Source: Choricystis sp. odSpoLacu1 (Eukaryota > Chlorophyta > Trebouxiophyceae). From it: a stretch of 64,000 nucleotides of DNA. The notes under the pieces were generated by a model. The model had not been told where the DNA came from and ran no database searches. It saw only the letters and a list, made by a program, of their open reading frames with translations. Positions 50,705-60,719 of the stretch are shown here, one piece after another. The translations under genes were made by a program, and so were the position numbers. Each line of letters starts with the position of its first letter. Position 1 is the first letter of the stretch. The stretch covers positions 62,001 to 126,000 of the forward strand of contig OY253658.1 in NCBI GenBank assembly GCA_958009055.1. Direction: 5' to 3'.

Positions 50705-52192
50705 ATGCACACCAAAGCCTCCCTGGCGCGCGCCCCGACGGCCGCCGCGCCGCGCACTCGCGTGCCGCGCGCCGCGCCGCGCGCGGCCGCCACCACGACC
50801 GCCCTCAACACCAAGAAGTCGGAGCAGGTGAGAGAGAGAGTGTGTGTTGAAAGAGTTGTGGGGCGGCAATGCGGCTTTTTTTGAACGAGGGGGGGCACAT
50901 AAGCTCACACCTTCCTCCTCCCCCCCCAGATCTTTGCCGAAGCTCAAACCCTCCTCCCCGGCGGCGTCAACTCCCCCGTGCGCGCCTTCAAGTCGGTGGG
51001 CGGCCAAACCATCATCTTCGACCGGGTGACGGGCAGCAAGTGCATTGATGTGGATGGCAACCAATACATCGACTACGTCGGGTCGTGGGGCCCCGCCATC
51101 GTCGGCCACGCCCACCCTGAAGTCAACGCCGCCCTGACTGAGCAACTGAAGAAAGGGACGTCGTTCGGGGCGCCGTGCGAGCTGGAGAATGTGCTGGCCA
51201 AGGCCGTGATCGCGCGCGTGCCATGCGTGGAGATGGTGCGGTTTGTCAACTCGGGCACCGAGGCCTGCCTCTCCGTGCTGCGCCTCATGCGCGCCTACAC
51301 GGGGCGCGACAAGATTCTCAAGTTTGTGGGCTGCTACCACGGCCACGCCGACCCGTTCCTGGTGCAGGCGGGGTCTGGTGTTGCGACGCTCGGCCTGCCC
51401 GACTCGCCGGGTGTGCCCGCTGGCTCCACCGCCCCCACCCTGGTGTGCGAGTACAACGATGTGGAGGGCGTCAAAAAGATCTTTGAGGCGCACAAGGGCG
51501 AGATTGCGGGCGTGATTCTGGAGCCGGTGGTCGGCAACAGCGGGTTTATCGAACCCGACGCGGCCTTCCTGAAAGCGCTGCGCGAGCTGACCACGGCCGA
51601 CGGCGCCCTGCTGTGCTTTGACGAAGTGATGACCGGGTTCCGGGTGCACAAGCACTGTGCGCAGGGGCATTTCGGCATCACGCCTGACCTGACGACCATG
51701 GGCAAGGTGATTGGCGGGGGTCTCCCCGTCGGCGCGTACGGCGGGCGCAAAGACATCATGCAGATGGTGGCCCCCGCGGGCCCCATGTACCAGGCGGGCA
51801 CGCTGTCCGGCAACCCGCTGGCCATGGTGGCGGGCATCAAGACGCTGGAGATTCTGGACCGGCCGGGCGCGTACGAGCACCTCTCGTCCGCGTCGGCTCG
51901 CCTCGTGGCCGGCTTCCTGGACGCCGCCAAGGCCACCGGCCACGCCATGGTGGGCGGCTCCATTGGCGGCATGTTTGGCTTCTTCTTCTCGGACACGCCG
52001 ATCCGGTCGTTTGCGGACGCCAAAGCGCACTCGGACGCTGAGAAGTTTGGGCGGTTCCACCGCGGCATGCTGGAGCGTGGCGTGTACCTCGCCCCCTCTG
52101 CCTATGAGGCGGGGTTCACGTCCCTTGCCCACACGGACGCCGACATTGATGCCACGATTGCGGCTGCCAAGGATGTGATGGCGGGCCTGTGA
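50705..52192 (+). CDS. GSA: Glutamate-1-semialdehyde 2,1-aminomutase
   Basis: Exons 50705-50827 and 50930-52192; 461 residues. PLP enzyme that makes 5-aminolevulinate from glutamate-1-semialdehyde in the plastid, the entry to tetrapyrrole synthesis. Exon 1 is a Thr/Ala/Arg-rich transit peptide ([20 protein letters not shown]). Mature motifs: [74 protein letters not shown] (Asp272 contacts the PLP nitrogen) and the PLP-binding Lys300 in [31 protein letters not shown] and the C-terminal [17 protein letters not shown] complete it. With CHLM it is the second chlorophyll-pathway gene in the window, 36 kb away. Confidence 0.97.
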
Positions 52193-52352
52193 AGAGGGGA
52201 GAGAGAGAGGCTTGTGGGTAAAACAAAGAGGGTTTTTTTTTTCGTTTTTTCGTTTCGTTTCCTTTTTTTCGTGTGTGTGATTTCACCCTTCACCCCAAGT
52301 GTGTGCGTGCGCGAAAACCATCAAACAGCTACAAACAAAACTCTCTCCCTCT

Positions 52353-53168
52353 TCACACCAGCCGCCGGCGCGCCCTGCCCCCCGGCGTCGCCACCCCCCC
52401 ACCTTCCTTGCGCTTGACTGGCGACGCCCCCGGCTCCGGTTTGACCACGCCCACCGCTGGCGTGGCCCTGCCCGCCCGCTTGCGCGGCGGCGCGGGCGAC
52501 TGCATCCCTGTGGCGGAGCGGTCAGAGTCGCGGGCGGCCGCGATTGCGGACCGCAGTGTGCAGTGTTTGACTGGGCTGCTCCCCGCCGCCCGCCCGCCCC
52601 CGCACGTGGCGCACCGCTTGCCGTGCTCCACCAGCAGCATGTGCAGCCGGATCTTGATGTCGTCCGGCACGCGTGCATTTAAATGCGCGTACACGCCCTC
52701 CCTGCCCGCGCCCTTGGGGGCCCACCCCAGCACACTGGTCGCCAGGCGGTGCACGTGCGTGTCCACCGGAAAGTCGGGCCGCGCCAACGCAAACGCGAGC
52801 ACGCACGATGCGGTCTTGGGGCCGATGCCGTTGAAGGCGCACAGGTACTCTTTCACTGCCTCACTCGTCCAGGAGCGCACGTGCTCCAGGGAGGTGGCCC
52901 CCGTGTCGGCGTGGACAGAGTCGAGGACGGTTTGGATCACGGCGGCCTTGCGGTCGGCGAGGCCGCCCGCTCGGATCGCGTCGGCAACATCGGCCGCCTT
53001 CGCAGTGCGCACGCTCTCCCACGTTGGATACTGGGCTTTCAGCGTGACAAAGGCACGCATGGAGGTGGTGTCGGTCGTGTTTTGGGAGAGGATGGTGCGG
53101 ACCTGTTGAGTGTGTGGGGGGGAGGGGGGGCGGTCGAAAAAGGTTGAGTGCCACCCACACACACCACG

Positions 53169-53200
<32 letters not shown>

Positions 53201-53413
53201 CACCAGCGAATCCATCACGCTGGCCACCGCGGCGTCCGCGTCGCAGCCGTCCGCGACGGCGGGGCCGGCGGGATGCATTGCGTCGAGCGCGGCCAGCGCG
53301 GCGCGGCATTCCGCAGGGGACGGCCGGCCATAGGCTTTCTTCTGCGGCGAGGGGTCGAGCTTGACGTCGGCAGGGGGGGCGGCAGCGTGCCCGCGTTTGG
53401 GAGGAGGCGGCAT
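52353..53413 (-). CDS. HhH-GPD DNA glycosylase, endonuclease III-like
   Basis: Exons 53413-53204 and 53102-52353; 319 residues. Removes damaged bases; bifunctional type because both the catalytic Lys166 (NGIGPKTASCVL, helix-hairpin-helix) and Asp184 (RPDFPVDTHVHRL) are present. VRTILSQNTTDTTSMRAF is the helical signature of plant glycosylases related to endonuclease III. A partial iron-sulfur Cys pattern follows (KRCATCGGG, HC). Basic Pro/Lys N- and C-terminal tails suggest nuclear targeting. The single intron begins inside a GT-rich donor (GTGTGTGTG) and contains a (CA)n run. Confidence 0.85.
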
Positions 53414-53606
53414 TGGGGAAATGAAAAAAACGCGTCGGGGTGTGGGCGTTGACGCAGCTCACTCGCTGGCCTTTTTTTGCACCCCCCAGCCGTCTTTTCG
53501 CCACCAGCACAACGCACAGCACACAGTCAGAAACAGGCCATGGCCAGCGTGTTCGCAAAGCTGAAGAACAGTCGATCCTGCCTAACAAAAACATCACGCG
53601 CTCTCT

Positions 53607-54158
53607 TCACGCCGCCACCGCGCCCCCACCCTTCCTTTTTTTGTCCGCCTCAGCCCGCGCCTTCATCTCCAACATGAACTCACTGTTGAGCGCTGCCGCT
53701 TCCTCCTCCTCCTCCCCACCCACAGACTCCACCTCCACGCCTCCGTCCACCAACAAACGCAAACCGCCCCCTCCCACCAGAGGGTTGGGGTCGCCCACCC
53801 CCACCACAACGCGCGCCACGCCCGCGTCCAGCAGGGCGACCGCACAGGGCGGCGTGCGGCCGTGGTGGGCGCAGGGTTCGAGGGTGACGTAGGCTGTGCC
53901 TCCCGCTGCGGACTGGCCGGCCGCCCTCAGCGCAAACACCTCTGCGTGCGGCTCCCCCGAGCGCGGGTGGTAGCCTTCTCCCACGATGACGCCGCCTGCA
54001 TCCGTCACCACGCAGCCGACGGCGGGGTTGGGTGCGGTGGCGCCCAGGCCGCGGCGGGCGAGGTCCAGGGCGCGCCGCATGTGGGCGCGGTCGGTCGGGG
54101 TCACGGCGGCGGGGGGGGGGAGGCGGGCGCGGTGGGGAGGGGTGAGGTGGGGCCGCAT
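53607..54158 (-). CDS. RIBD: RibD-type pyrimidine deaminase of riboflavin synthesis
   Basis: 183 codons, one exon. Deaminates the 2,5-diamino-pyrimidinone intermediate in riboflavin synthesis. The zinc site is complete: H71-A-E73 (GEPHAEVFAL) and P95-C96 with C105 (LEPCAHHGRTPPC). Substrate motif TAPNPAVGCVVTDAGG and RVVVGVGDPNPLVGGGG are characteristic of the RibD deaminase domain. No reductase domain follows, as in plant PYRD proteins. The C-terminal tail is Lys/Glu-rich. No obvious transit peptide beyond a Pro/Arg-rich leader. Confidence 0.9.
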   Translation of the reverse strand: MRPHLTPPHRARLPPPAAVTPTDRAHMRRALDLARRGLGATAPNPAVGCVVTDAGGVIVGEGYHPRSGEPHAEVFALRAAGQSAAGGTAYVTLEPCAHHGRTPPCAVALLDAGVARVVVGVGDPNPLVGGGGLRLLVDGGVEVESVGGEEEEEAAALNSEFMLEMKARAEADKKRKGGGAVAA

Positions 54159-54274
54159 TGGTGCTGTGTGAGAAGAGAGCGGTTGCGTGCCGGAGGCAAC
54201 CAAGCCGGTCGGACAGTGTTTTCGTTTTTATCGACGTCGAAGCACACACTCGCCTCGGCATTCACTTTCCCGTC

Positions 54275-54949
54275 ATGCCTTCCCACGGCGACGCCGCCGC
54301 CACCACCGGCACCGTGCCGCCGCCACACGAGCCAGACGCTCCCTCCACGTCTGCGCCAGCCTCCCGCCAGGACGTGACGGTCGCTGCGGCCGCCCATAAG
54401 TCCGCCGGCAACGCCGCGTTTGGGGCGGGCGACCTGGCCACTGCCCTGGCCGAGTGGGACAAGGGGGTGAGCGTGCTGTTGACGGGTGGTGGTGAAGAGG
54501 ACGCCGACGACTCGGACACGTCACGTGAGCTGTTCACGTCTCTGCACTGCAACCGCGCGGCCGCGCTGCACCGCCGGGGCGACCACGCGGCCGCGGCGGC
54601 GGCAGCGACCGCCGCTTTGGACGTCAACCCTACGAACGTCAAAGCCCTGCTGCGGCGGGCGGCGGCGTCCGAGGCGACGGGTAATGTGATTGCGGCCGCC
54701 GACGACGCGGCGGCCGCCCTCGCCGCCGCCCCCACCGACCGCACCGCGGCCGCCATGGCGGCACGGCTGGCCCCCGCGGCAGCTGCCGCGCGGGAGGCGG
54801 CGGCGCGGGACGCGGTGGACCAACTTAAAAAGATTGGGGGGTCGCTGCTGGGCGCGTTTGGGCTGTCGCTGGACGACTTCTCGGCGACGAAAGGAGAGGA
54901 TGGCGCGTACAGCATCCAGTTTGGGCGCAAGCAGGAGGGGAATGAATGA
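54275..54949 (+). CDS. TTC1: TPR protein similar to TTC1
   Basis: 224 codons, one exon. Three tetratricopeptide repeats: AAHKSAGNAAFGAGDLATAL, LFTSLHCNRAAALHRRGDHA with TAALDVNPTNVKALLRRAAA, then a helical DDAAAALAAAP region. The C-terminus ALGAFGLSLDDF-like motif (LLGAFGLSLDDFSA) followed by YSIQFGRK is the conserved TTC1 ending. TTC1 proteins act as cytosolic co-chaperone adaptors. A TGTAA lies 63 nt after the stop (55012-55016). Divergent from RIBD with 116 bp between starts. Confidence 0.8.
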   Translation: MPSHGDAAATTGTVPPPHEPDAPSTSAPASRQDVTVAAAAHKSAGNAAFGAGDLATALAEWDKGVSVLLTGGGEEDADDSDTSRELFTSLHCNRAAALHRRGDHAAAAAAATAALDVNPTNVKALLRRAAASEATGNVIAAADDAAAALAAAPTDRTAAAMAARLAPAAAAAREAAARDAVDQLKKIGGSLLGAFGLSLDDFSATKGEDGAYSIQFGRKQEGNE

Positions 54950-55074
54950 TGTCGGGTAGAGTGGTGGGTAGAGAAGAGAGGCGGGGGCGCGGGGCGAGAG
55001 AGAGCGCTGTCTGTAAAACCCATGATTTCTGGCATTGCTTTCTTTTCTCGGCCTTCACAAATAAACTGCAGACC

Positions 55075-55582
55075 TCACCCCCAGTACCGGCCATAGCTCC
55101 AGAACGCGAACGCGATGCTGGCGGCTGGGACGGCCACACTGATCGCGATCAGCACGGTTAAAATGTTAACTTTACTCCCCTTCCACTCGGAGCCGTCCCA
55201 GGCGTCGGTGTACAGGTCGTCCCTATCCCGGCCAGACTTGAAGGCCGCTTTGTTGGCGGCGCGGCGGCGCTCTGGAGATGGGGAGTGTTTTTTTGGTGAA
55301 AACGGGTCGGAAAGACAAAACAATGACGCAAAATCGTCACCCTTTCTTCGCGACAGCACACACACACACAACACAAAAGGTTTGCCCCCCTTCTCCCACC
55401 AGCTCACCAATCTCTGCCGTCGCGCCGCGCCCCGTCGTCGTTTCCGCAGCGCTCCGCGTCGCGTCAAACCAGCCGCGCCCATACTCCACGGGGGCGGGCT
55501 GCTTGTCAGTAACCGCCTTGCGTGGCTTGGATGCGCCAACCACGACGGAGCGGGGGCGGGCGGGCGTGGAGGAGGCGCGCAT
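55075..55582 (-). CDS. Small plastid-type single-pass membrane protein
   Basis: Exons 55582-55408 and 55271-55075 (donor GTGAGCTG, acceptor ATCTCCAG); 123 residues. N-terminus MRASSTPARPRSVVVGASKP is transit-like. The conserved-looking part is PAPVEYGRGWFDATRS, LYTDAWDGSEWKGSKVNIL and one C-terminal span (LTVLIAISVAVPAASIAFAF) ending WSYGRYWG. The style is that of thylakoid proteins of plants and algae, but I cannot name the family. Confidence 0.65.
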
Positions 55583-55675
55583 TTTTTGAGTGGTCAAGCG
55601 TGGTTTGAAGGTGTGTCGAAAAACAGAAGAAGAAAAAAACAACCGAACAGCACGCACCTCCTCTCAAACATCTCA
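55583..55675. promoter_or_regulatory. 93-bp divergent promoter between two small membrane-protein genes
   Basis: The shortest start-to-start gap in the window. Contains an A-rich segment (GAAGAAGAAAAAAAC) and no TATA box. Both flanking genes encode short transit-peptide membrane proteins, so co-expression is likely. Confidence 0.5.
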
Positions 55676-56232
55676 ATGCGGGCCACCACGCTCACGCCTG
55701 CCGCCACTCGCGCGCCGTCCGCGTCGCGCGCGCCGCTGGCACGCCGCACGCTGCAGACCCGGCTTGTGCGCCGCACGCAGCTGTGAGTTTTGGAGTGGCG
55801 GTTGGCGAGAATTGGGGGTCAGTCCAGGGGGCAGGTGGTGCTGCTGTGCAGCAGGACTGGGAATGCGGGGAGGAAAGGAGAGGAGGCGGGGGCGGAGGCA
55901 GCAAAAGAGCCGGACCCGCGTCTCTCGCTCGCTCGCAACCCGACGCGTGGGCGCCTCTCCGACCACCGCCCCCTCCACCCCTCCACAGGCGCGCCACCCC
56001 GGACGACACCCCTCCGCCCGAGGCCACGCCGTCCCCCTCGTCCCCTCCTCCTCCGTCGCCCGCCACCCCGCCCCCCCCGCAAACACCGCGCGGCCCCAAA
56101 GACCAGTCGACCACCGCGCTTGTGACCGGCCTCGTCTCCATCATCATCGGGGTCGCCTACCTGTTCCTGGTGGCCGCCCTGAACAACAGGGGGGAGCTGC
56201 TGCCGCCGCCGCCGGAGGCGTATGGGCCGTGA
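55676..56232 (+). CDS. Small plastid-type membrane protein, Pro-rich linker
   Basis: Exons 55676-55782 and 55989-56232; 116 residues. Transit-like Thr/Ala/Arg N-terminus (MRATTLTPAATRAPSASRAP), a Pro/Ser-rich linker, then KDQSTTALVTGLVSIIIGVA and YLFLVAALNNRGELLPPPPE ending AYGP. The single span followed by a negatively charged, Pro-rich end resembles conserved thylakoid proteins of unknown function. Divergent partner of the gene at 55075-55582. Confidence 0.65.
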
Positions 56233-56920
56233 GAAGAAGGGAGAGGGAGCGTGTGTGTGTTGGGAGACGAGAGAGTGAGTTGTGTTTCTGTGGGAGCCAC
56301 ACCTTTTCAGTTTTGGAAACGCGCCCGTGTTTCCTCTCTCCCTGCTCTCCGCCGTCTTGTTGACGAGCGTTTAGGGTGCGTCCGCGTGAGGGGGGCGAAG
56401 AGCGGGCGCAGACTGGGGCGGGCGCGGGAGGGACGTGCAAGACTCAAAAACGCGCGCTCGGTCGTTTTGAGACAACGACCAACGCGGCGCGCACGTCTGA
56501 ACTCGTCCCGCCCTGGCTTTTCTGTCTCGGCACGCCCCCCACGTTGGCTGTGCGATGCTGCAAGAAGGCTGGGCGTGGGGAGTAGCCGGCGGGGCGGGGC
56601 ACACGTGTCGAGAGCGGGAACCAACGCGCTCTCGCATGCGAGATGCGCGCGCGACTCCACACGCGACCGCGTCTCTCGCCGCCGTCCCGCCCTCGGGCCC
56701 CACCGCCCGCCCTCTGGACGCTGCGTCGCGAGACAGAGTCGACGTTGGGGCTGGCGTTGAGTTGGTGGAGAGGGACGGGGAGGCGTGCAGAGGGTTGTCC
56801 AGCCGTCCACGCGCGACGCGCTCCTCTCTCACTTGCGTTGCCCCCACCACCTCTCCCCGCACAGGCCTCTCTCCCTCTCGCACGCACGCGAAACTCCCCA
56901 AAACCCAAATCCAACCAACC
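56233..56920. other. Long upstream region of the secreted propeller-like gene
   Basis: Composition is mixed, with a single TTTAGGG (56371) that is not a telomere array. An acceptor-like CCCCGCACAG ends near 56862, so a 5' UTR intron is likely. No other gene supported. Confidence 0.4.
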
Positions 56921-59900
56921 ATGACCCGCGTCGCCGCCGTCGTGCTGGCCGTCGTGGCCGCGTTCGCCGCGACGACCGCGTCCGCGGCGCCGCTCGACAC
57001 CACCAAGCCGTGGTTGGCGCCGTTTGCCAACCTGACGGCCCAGATGAAGGCGGCTGCGACCAACAGCGGCACGCCCAAACAGCGCATTCTGAACGGGACC
57101 AAGCCCACCACCGCAATCCTGGACGCCCTCAACGCCAAACGCACCGTCGTGCAGGGCGCCATGCAGTCGTCCCTGGCCGCCAAGGTCAACGCGAGCGCGG
57201 CCGCCACGAAAGCGGTGGTCGTGCTGCGCAACGTGTCCGCCACCAAGACGGCCGCCCTGAAAGCTCAACTGAAGACGGTGGAGCAGGAGGTGGAGGAAGC
57301 GCAGGAGGTGGTGCTGGCCAAGCTGAACAACACCAAGGTGAGTGTGTGCGTGTGTGTGCGTGTGTGTGTCGCCTTGGTGAGAGGCACACTCTCTCACCAA
57401 GGGAGAGTGTGTCTCCCTGGACGTGTGGGGAGGGAAAAAAAGGGGGCTGGGGGGTCGTCACGACACGCAGCACTCACCACCACACTCTCCCTCCCCACCC
57501 ACACACAAGATCGCCTCCGTCGTCGACTACGCCTTCAACAAGACCAAAGAAAAGGTGGAAGCCATGCAAAGCGACGTCACCTTCTTCGCCAAGCTGAAGG
57601 CCTACAAACTGCGCGGCCTGGCCCCCGACCCCAACCTGTCGGAGTGGGTGTTCAACGAAGACGGGGGCGCCCTGGCCGCCTCCTTCTCGGTGGACCAGAC
57701 CACGAATGGGCAGGTGGCTCCCGCGTCGGCCGACGAGTCGCCCGAATATGGGCTGCGCGTCGCCCCTGGCGGCGGCCGGTCGGGCGGTGCCGCGCCCGTG
57801 GACGCCGAGACGGGCGACATCCCTGAAGCTGTCGCTGACGGCGACGCTGCAGACACGGACGCCGCGCCCGCGGTCACGGGCACGCCCTCCATCCAGACCA
57901 TCATGTCCCGCCAGCGCATGGAGGCGGCTGCCGCCGCGGAAGCGTCTGCTGACGACGCCACCCCGCCGACCCCTCCCTCGACGCGCTCGACCTGGACGTC
58001 GTCACCTGGCTCGCCTCCCGCCCCGAGGACGGCGCCCCCGCCGACGAAGTCACCGCCTGGGTGGAGGCCCTGCCCGAGGGCGCGGTGGAGCCTGTCGCCA
58101 CGACGACGCGCGAGGCGCTGGATGACGACACCGACGCTCCTTTCGAGGGTGCTGCCGACCCGTCCGCCTTGTACGCGGTCGCGGGCGGCGACGTGCCCAG
58201 TGAAGGCGAGGAACGCGTGATTGGTGTGCCTGACTATGTGTATGGCCCTGGCGTCGCTGTTCCCGACATCGCGGCCGCCGACGTGGACGCCCAAAAGAAG
58301 TACGTCGCGCTGCGCGCGCTCGGCGTCAAGCGCGACCTCGCCCTCGACGCGGTCGGCGCCACCGAGGGCGCCACCTTCAAGGCCGCCTTTGCGTACGTCC
58401 TGGCCCGCCTCAAGTACGGCACGGGCGTCGACCTCATCTTCCAGGGCGACGCTGTGGGGCCGACGGGCATCGCGGCGCTGGGCCCCGTGCGCCGGCGCTC
58501 GCTCCTCACGACCGCGGTCGACGCGGGGCGCAAGCTGCTGGCCACGACCGCGGCGCCTGTGCTGGCTTTTGTCGGCGACAACACGAAAACGACCGCCACC
58601 TACAACGGGTTCACGGTGGAGCCGCCGGACCAGGGCCTGTGCGCGGGCGGCGGCTGGGTGATCGAGGCGACGAACGTTGTCATTTCCATCCGCAACCAGG
58701 CGACGCCCGCCACCGTCGCCGCCAACTTCCCCAAGAGCTTATATAACTTCTACCGCGGCGTCTCCGGCGACTCGTACGGAGACCCGCGCTGCGTCTTCAT
58801 CCCGGGGTCGAATGTGTTTGTCGTCACGTCGTACCGCTTCAACGGCGCCAAGTCGTGGATCTCGCTCGCCGTCTCCCCGCCCGTCACGTCCGTTGCTCCC
58901 AACGTGGCCACCTGGAAAGTGTACCAGATCGACTCGCGCGGCATCGGCGTCCTGGCCAAGTGCACGGCGGCCACGCCCTGCATCGGGGACTACCCCATGG
59001 TGAGTTTTTTTTTTCCTCTTTCCCTCTCTCCCCAGCACGCCCCACACAGCGCGCCTCTGAACGTGTGGATGAAACGGGGCGCTTTGACGGGCGGTTGAAA
59101 CTGTTTTGCCTGCCTTTCTCACTGACTCCCCACCCCCACAGCTCGGCTTCAACGACAACTCGCTCTGGCTCTCCACCAACGCCTTCTACAAGTCGGGCAC
59201 CTCCTACTACTGGGGCGGCGTCCAGCTCTTCGGCCTGCCCCTCGCCCAGCTGGTGGCCCAGGTCGCCAACCCGTACGTGTGGACGGCGGGCCGCACCGAC
59301 ATCTTCACCCTGCAGCCCGCCACCAAGCAGACGGCGACCGGGGACGTCATGCACTTCCTCGCGACGTACGATGCGACCCGTGTCTACGCGCCGACGGTGA
59401 CGTCCACCTCCCGCCTGGCCTCCAACCTGGCCCCCATCGTCGGCACGCCGGGCGTCATCACGACCGGCCTCCGCATCGCGTCCCCCCCCACCGTGCGCCA
59501 AGCCAACAACGTGCAAGTCGACGGCGGCGACACCCGCATCCTGTCGCTGGCCTTTGCGAACGGCCGCCTCTACGCCACGTGCAACACGGCGGCCACCTGG
59601 TCCGGCGTCGCCCGCAACTCCATCGCGTACTATGTGATCAACGCCGCCCCCCGCACCATGGTGTATGCGGGTGTGTATGGGTCCGCCTCCTTCCACGCGT
59701 ACGGCGGCGCCATCGCGCCGTCCAACACCAACGCCAACGTCGCTGGGTTTGTTGGCTTCATCACGGGCTCCACGTCGATCCCTTTTGCCTCCCTCTTTGG
59801 CAAAGTCACCGTCGGGTCGGGCGTCACGTACGCGACCGTGGTCAACGCCGCCCCCAACGGCCAGTATCTCAAGGGGTTCACGGCCCCCGTGCGCACGGGC

Positions 59901-60025
59901 GACTACTCGCAGCGTGCGTGGACCCTGGTACTGGCCAATTCTGGGGCGCCTCGGAGCAGGGCCAGACGACGGGCGTGACGTCGTACAACAACTGGGGGAC
60001 CATCATCTGGAACGCGCTGCTGTGA
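56921..60025 (+). CDS. Large secreted propeller-like protein of unknown function, two frame breaks
   Basis: Exons 56921-57337, 57510-58999 and 59142-60025. Signal peptide MTRVAAVVLAVVAAFAATTA. Residues 23-140 are helical with several N-x-S/T sites (ANLT, NGT, NAS, NVS). The main part has repeated blade-like strands: NVVISIRNQATPATVAANFP, CVFIPGSNVFVVTSYRFNGA, SWISLAVSPP, CIGDYPMLGFNDNSLWLSTN, LSLAFANGRLYATCNTAATW, YAGVYGSASFHAYGGAIAPS and a final GDYS-like end, as in secreted sialidase-like/beta-propeller proteins of bacteria and algae. Two breaks interrupt an otherwise good frame: at the CCCC of 57961-57964 (one base short) and at GCGTGCGTG 59912-59920 (one base, or one 4-bp unit, short). 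The native ending appears to be YNNWGTIIWNALL. Confidence 0.7.
57372..57402 (+). repeat. Perfect 12-bp hairpin inside an intron
   Basis: CCTTGGTGAGAG (57372-57383), 7-nt loop GCACACT, CTCTCACCAAGG (57391-57402), in the first intron of the secreted gene. The left arm contains a second GGTGAGAG donor-like sequence. Confidence 0.85.
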
Positions 60026-60719
60026 TGGATGGAAACAGAGCGTGAAACACACACACACAAACAGGTCGGTTTGTCGGCCTCGTTTTTTCTTAACCTCGAC
60101 AATCGACATCCAAAAACATCGCGATTGCTCTCAACCCTGTGGGCACACACAAAGAGTGCCAAGAGGTTTGGCTGGCACATGCTCTTTCGCACGCCCTCCG
60201 AAGTGAAGACAGCACACAATACGCGATGAGACTCCCCCCCTCTTTTTCACACGCGCGCCGCGCCGCACACGCGGGTTGACACCCCGCCGTGCGAGCGCGC
60301 GGCCCCCCCCCCACACACACACCTTGGGCCCCTTTTTCCATCCCCCCTCTCTTTCATCCATGTATTTCTGTCACAAGCGCACGCTGACGGTGCCCCCCGT
60401 GCTGATTGTTTTATGTGGTGGGGTGGGGGGGGTGGGGGGGTCTTTGCGCGCGCAGTGTCTCTCTCTCTCGAGGGGGCCTGTCGACAAAAACCCTCCCCCA
60501 CCCCCCACCCCCCCCACACACACGCACCACGGGGGGCACGTCGCCAGCGTGCGAACCCCCCCAAAAAAAATGCAGAATCTGCTGCCCGCTGTAAACAAAC
60601 ACGCGGGTGCGTGACCAAAAGCCCCACCACCCTTCTGCAAGGGTGGGGTGGGGGACTTTTGACACCAATGAACAGCCGGGCGCAATTTTTTTTTTTGCTG
60701 ACACGCTCTCTCTCTCTCT
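60026..60719. other. Convergent intergenic region
   Basis: Between the secreted gene and the WD40 gene. Contains G-run-rich sequence at 60416-60440, C-rich stretches and an imperfect hairpin at 60616-60661 (listed separately). Both 3' UTRs should end here. No coding region supported. Confidence 0.4.
60616..60661. repeat. Imperfect long hairpin between convergent genes
   Basis: Outer arms CAAAAG and CTTTTG, inner arms CACCCTT and AAGGGTG with C/G-rich pairing between and a short CTGC loop. About 17 pairs with bulges. Confidence 0.6.

Noticed and set aside
56371..56377. TTTAGGG, a plant/algal telomere unit
   Set aside because: Single occurrence (another near 14158), no tandem array.
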